Shown piece by piece: positions 60,074 to 64,000 of a stretch of 64,000 nt of DNA. Both the position numbers and the translations under genes were made by a program. Source of the DNA: Musa acuminata AAA Group (taxonomy: Eukaryota > Streptophyta > Magnoliopsida > Zingiberales > Musaceae); the NCBI RefSeq assembly GCF_036884655.1, contig NC_088340.1, forward strand, positions 7,633,501 to 7,697,500. The letters run 5' to 3'. The stretch's first letter is position 1. Each line of letters opens with the position of its first letter. The notes under the pieces were generated by a model, which was not told the origin of the DNA, did not search any database, and was given only the letters and a program-made list of their open reading frames with translations.

Positions 60074-63000
60074 ATGGCGAATCTTGGTAAAAGAGTAGAC
60101 ATTGAGAATCTTCTTTCGCTTGGAGACGATCTGCTTGGGGTTCTGAAGAATAAGAAGGATGTCGATGGCCTGATGCAGTCTTTGGAAGGGGCGAAGCTGC
60201 TTCACTTCTCATGCAGTTCTGATTCCAATAACACTGGGAAATGGATAGAAGGTTAGGTTTTCCTTCACCTTTCTATGTACACCTTAATCGTATCAGACAG
60301 ATCGCATCTTAGGACAGATTCAAAAAGATTGAGACCACATTTAGATTGCTTGATGAAACTACATTGCGGCGCATCCGTACTCCCATATAATTCGTGGAAT
60401 CACATCTTAGTAGGTTTTAGTTATCTTAATCTGTCTTGTGGTATATTAAAACCATCATGATCTCTACTGCAAGTTGTGATAGTCGAGGAATGAATTGTTC
60501 CGAAGACACCATACCAATTTATTTTCTCACTTATTTGAATACATTTGATTAGTTTAGGGGGTTATTTTGCATATGTCATAAGTTACCACATGGAAACATC
60601 TAGAATAATTCTATTCTAGTTTCTTAGATTACTGAAAAAACAAATCAAATGTGAAAATAATGGAAGAATCATATAGTTATTGTGATTGAAGATCAAAAAT
60701 TCTGATCGAAGATATTACAAATAAGATTTATTTTCTCACTTATTTGAATACATTTGATTAGTTTAGGGGGTTATTTTGCATATGTCATAAGTTACCACAT
60801 GGAAACATCTAGAATAATTCTATTCTAGTTTCTTTGACTACTGAAAAAAAATCAAATGTAGAAATAATGGAAGAATCATATCGTTATTGTGATTGAAGGT
60901 ATTACAAATATTTGTCACTACCAAGATGGAAGGCTATCATCGAAAGAAGAAGATTATCTTCTTCGAACAAGGAAAAAAAAATATTTATTTGATTTAATTT
61001 AATTTTTTTTCTTTCTATATATATATTTTTTGTCCTTGGACCTATAAAAAGGGTTGAAACTGAGGATCATTGGTGAATGAATGTGCGAGACCTTCATCAT
61101 GCGAGTACGCTCCTTTAGCAATATGGTAGTTAACATATATTTCCCTCTCTTTCTATTCCTACTTCACTTCTCTATATATATATATATATAACTCACTGTT
61201 GCTCATTCTACATTACCTATTTCTGAGGCTTATACAGGAACTCTAAGTGTGTTTTGAGAACAAATTTGCGAGACCAAAGATCAAATTTCCTCTTTCATGT
61301 GAATGAATGGAACACTCAAGAATCCCTTTGATGACCGTCTAATGGAGCTGTGTGAAGCTTAAACTGTCATGTTTTCATTTGAAAAGGAAGCTCTCATTGT
61401 GAACTTTGTATTGGCAAAGTTCATATTGAGTTATATACACTGACAACGAGAAATGAGAACCATTAAGGTTATGTTTCATCAGCTTTTCTCAGATGGATTT
61501 TATTTGTTAATGGTTAAGGTTCTCAAAATTTTAAGCTCTTTAGACAAGGTTCGCAAGACCAAAGATCAAATTTCCTCTTTCATGTGATTGAATGGAACAC
61601 TCAAGAATCCCTTTGATGACCGTCTAATGGAGCTGTGTGAAGCTTAAACTGTCATGTTTTCATTTGAAAAGGAAGCTCTCATTGTGAACTTTGTATTGGC
61701 AAAGTTCATATTGAGTTATATACACTGACAACGAGAAATGAGAACCATTAAGGTTATGTTTCATCAGCTTTTCTCAGATGGATTTTGTTTGTTAATGGTT
61801 AAGGTTCTCAAAATTTTAAGCTCTTTAGACAAGGTTCTGATACCACAACAAAGTGATTTTTATCTATGCTTACATATGATGTTACACTGCAGACTGCCAG
61901 AACAAGATACAAGCATGTGAAGAGAAGATTGACAGGTCAAAAGATGAAACATCCTATGATTCTGAACTGGATCATCTTCAACATGAATTGGATGAGAAAT
62001 TGCAAGAGGAACATATGCTACAGCAAGAACTAAGATAAGTCTTGGTTATTTCAGTTTGTCTGTATTTTAAAAAAATGATCTAGTTGTGGAATAGCACATA
62101 TTAGACTATTGCTCATGTACCTTCTATGTGATTCGACACAGCAGTTCGGGATGAACTCATTGATTTAGAGCATCAGAGAGTTTCTATTGAAGATCGAAGA
62201 GTGATGATCAAGAAAACAGAAAAAGATCTGATAAGGGCACGGTAAGGATATACATTACTTCATTTTATTTCATACTAGGACTTATTCATAAATTGCTATT
62301 TAATGCATATATTCTTAGATTGCCAGCATGGATCCTGAGTTTTCAATTCAGCTGGCTCATTAACTATGACTACAAAATTTAGCAACATTAACAGCTTGTA
62401 AACTAAAGATTATTCAGTGGAAGGACCTGCTTTCTATTCACCAACTAAAATCAGAACAGTCTGGAAGAGTAGTTATTCATTTGTTAGTAGTTTTGCACTT
62501 CTCTTGTTTGTATAATTTGACTGTCGACTTTAAATATTGTGTCAAATTTCAGTGTGTAAAAGAAAATGTTAGTTATGTAGATGATGGTTGAACAGATATG
62601 GAATGACAAAGCATTGTCAAGAACAATATTGATGTCTCTTGTATATTGAGTTTCTGGAAAAGGAATGGTTATACAGACATTTTTTATTGTACTAACAAAT
62701 TTTACAGGTTTGGCAAGAGTATATGACAGATATGATCCAACACAAAACAAAGTCAGTGAGAAGACCCAGAGAAGGAAAATTTATAAGGCCGCATGAAGAG
62801 TATAGTATCTACTGGAAGATGGATGACGAGCTTGCAGCTCGAGTAGTTAAGAAAAAGATTTAAGCATAGGAAGGGAAAGGGACATAACTAGTGAAGGTTC
62901 TGATCAAAGCATTACAAAAATATGCAGATAATCAGATTAAGAGAAAGCACATGAAGATTAAACCTGTCAAGTGGGAATAAGACCTTTGATTTGTTAATTA

Positions 63001-63467
63001 GAACAATAGTTGAAGCCCTGTGACTAATATGCTTGGAGGATATCGTATATTTTAATTAAAAGACTGAAAGTTTTTGTTTTTCTTTTTACAGAAATTGTCT
63101 TTCCATGTGTGCATCAGTGACGAACATCATCCCAGATTTTGAAGATTGGACCAGAATTTCTGGCAGTATCCTTTTGTCCATAAGTTTGCTGTTGCCCATT
63201 GTTTTTAATTTTCTTTCCATTTTATTTTGCCTCATTTAGTATATTCTTTTGCCAATTCTTTTCTGATGTTATTGAGTTCTACCAAGCACCTTTTTTTTTT
63301 GTGTGGTTACGATGGCTGAATTGTTTCTCCGAAGTTTATTATGGCAGTGTTATCCTTGAAAGTAACCAGTGGTCATAGATAGGAATAAGAAGAAAGTTGA
63401 GAAGTTTGAGTTTGAAAGGACAGAATCGCCTCTTAATGTTTGCAACAAACTGTGGAAGATGGCTTAG
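60074..63467 (+). CDS. SPC24: Kinetochore protein SPC24-like, exon 2 donor missing
   Basis: SPC24 is a subunit of the NDC80 complex that couples kinetochores to spindle microtubules. Exons: 60074-60251, 61893-62035 (end uncertain), 62142-62241, 63092-63165, 63370-63467. Recognisable parts: VDIENLLSLGDDLLGVLKNK at the N-terminus, a Glu/Lys/Leu-rich coiled coil in exons 2-3 (DELIDLEHQRVSIEDRR), and the C-terminal globular region CASVTNIIPDF, RISGMVIDRNKKKVEKFEFE and NKLWKMA. Phases of exons 1-2 and 3-4-5 fit. Exon 3 needs one leftover base from exon 2, but exon 2 runs CTAAGATAAGTC: there is no GT donor in phase, and an in-frame TAA follows at 62036. If read as is, the product stops at 107 residues without the globular domain. 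It may be a damaged copy, an unusual intron, or a sequence error. Confidence 0.8.
60517..60915. repeat. 209-bp tandem duplication in SPC24-like intron 1
   Basis: Copies start at 60517 and 60726 with ATTTATTTTCTCACTTATTTG and share GGGGGTTATTTTGCATATGT and AATTCTATTCTAGTTTCTT. The second copy is shorter by small deletions. Confidence 0.88.
61271..61837. repeat. 285-bp tandem duplication in SPC24-like intron 1
   Basis: Copy 1 (61271-61555) and copy 2 (from 61556) both start AGACCAAAGATCAAATTTCC and end CTCTTTAGACAAGGTTC. Only two differences were noticed by eye (at the GTGAATGAATGG and GATTTTATTTG positions of copy 1), so the duplication is recent. Confidence 0.9.
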
Positions 63468-64000
63468 CTGTCGCATGAGTTGGTGTTTGTTCTACCTGTC
63501 ATACTTATCATTCTTCAAGTGCACCTGCTTCATATTTCTCGGGTGAATGACAAAACCATGTATAGCAAAAATCAACAATTTGATGCTCTGTGCAAGTCTT
63601 TTGAGGATTGAGTTATTTCTTTAGAGGCTTAGTAGTAGTAGTAGTTTCTGAATGTTATTATCCTAGGCACCAGAATATATGCTATGTGGTACAATCTCAT
63701 GATTTCTCATGTAATATAAGCACAACAGGCTTATGTATATTTTTTCCTTTGGAATTATCTCTCCAGTATTCTTCTTTACAGGGGCCTGTTCCTTGTCTAG
63801 AACAAGCAACTCTCTGGGATCCAAGTTGTCATTTCTTGGCAATGATGCATATGGTGCAAGTAATATATAGATCCTAGTAGGGTTTCTGTTTTCCTTGCAG
63901 TGCAGACATGCATTGGACCTGTTGAGCTTTTGGTCTCTATCAAACCTAACATTCATTTGCATGGCTTTTCAAGTTGCTAAATTTAATGAACACATTTTGA
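63468..64000. other. SPC24-like 3' flank
   Basis: The 3' UTR and flank. Nothing further is recognised; short frames on both strands have no known motif. Confidence 0.5.

Noticed and set aside
61840..61870. Reverse-oriented primer-binding-site-like TCTGATACCA after the 285-bp duplication
   Set aside because: It is not followed by a TG-starting LTR or any retroelement domain, so the match is too short to call.
62706..62865. Possible extra SPC24 exon after an AG
   Set aside because: Its translation does not resemble SPC24 and the phases of exons 3 and 4 already join without it.
63092..63115. Apparent frameshift in SPC24-like exon 4
   Set aside because: With the two bases carried over from exon 3 the frame reads through CASVTNIIPDF without any shift.

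Overview
The window is nuclear DNA of a flowering plant, most likely a commelinid monocot. The ABI4-type and pyruvate decarboxylase genes have GC-rich first exons in an otherwise AT-rich, transposon-loaded background, introns are long, and the LTR elements look like those of the banana family. That last point is a recollection of style rather than a match, so the family assignment is tentative.

Left part (1-10.2 kb). A non-coding LTR retroelement on the minus strand (1-2328) runs off the window edge. It sits at or inside the 3' side of a minus-strand Rab3GAP catalytic-subunit gene, of which exons 1-7 are visible (10180 down to 2660). The introns carry two hAT-like MITEs with perfect 8-bp target duplications and an exact 79-bp tandem duplication.

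Middle part (10-32 kb). After an AT-rich spacer and a purine-rich tract comes an intronless ABI4-like AP2 gene (12.3-13.2 kb). Next is a three-level nest of retroelements (14.1-18.1 kb): a minus-strand copia relic holds an old LTR, which holds a solo LTR of the same family with an intact GATAG duplication. A six-exon pyruvate decarboxylase gene (18759-21131) and an eight-exon minus-strand bHLH gene with a spliced upstream ORF (23928-29025) follow.

Retrotransposon (32254-41036). This is an apparently full-length Ty1/copia element: 1.5-kb LTRs that differ by about seven transitions and one indel, a CAAGT target duplication, and one open 1297-residue gag-pol frame. Its 1.9-kb leader has a GC-rich island and, just before gag, a chain of stem-loops. 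Four of these share an identical 18-nt core but have different arms that pair within each copy. This is the most unusual signal in the window.

Right part (41-64 kb). A group VII ERF gene with the Met-Cys oxygen-sensing N-terminus (45480-48367) is followed by a minus-strand FYVE/SYLF gene with a PSAPP motif (CFS1-like, 53066-56663). Its 5' intron contains a minisatellite of about 115-bp units. Divergently placed is a SPC24-like kinetochore gene (60074-63467) with no usable splice donor after exon 2. Functional links are modest: group VII ERFs are known activators of PDC genes under hypoxia, so the regulator and a likely target lie about 25 kb apart. ABI4, the bHLH protein and the housekeeping genes have no evident shared pathway.
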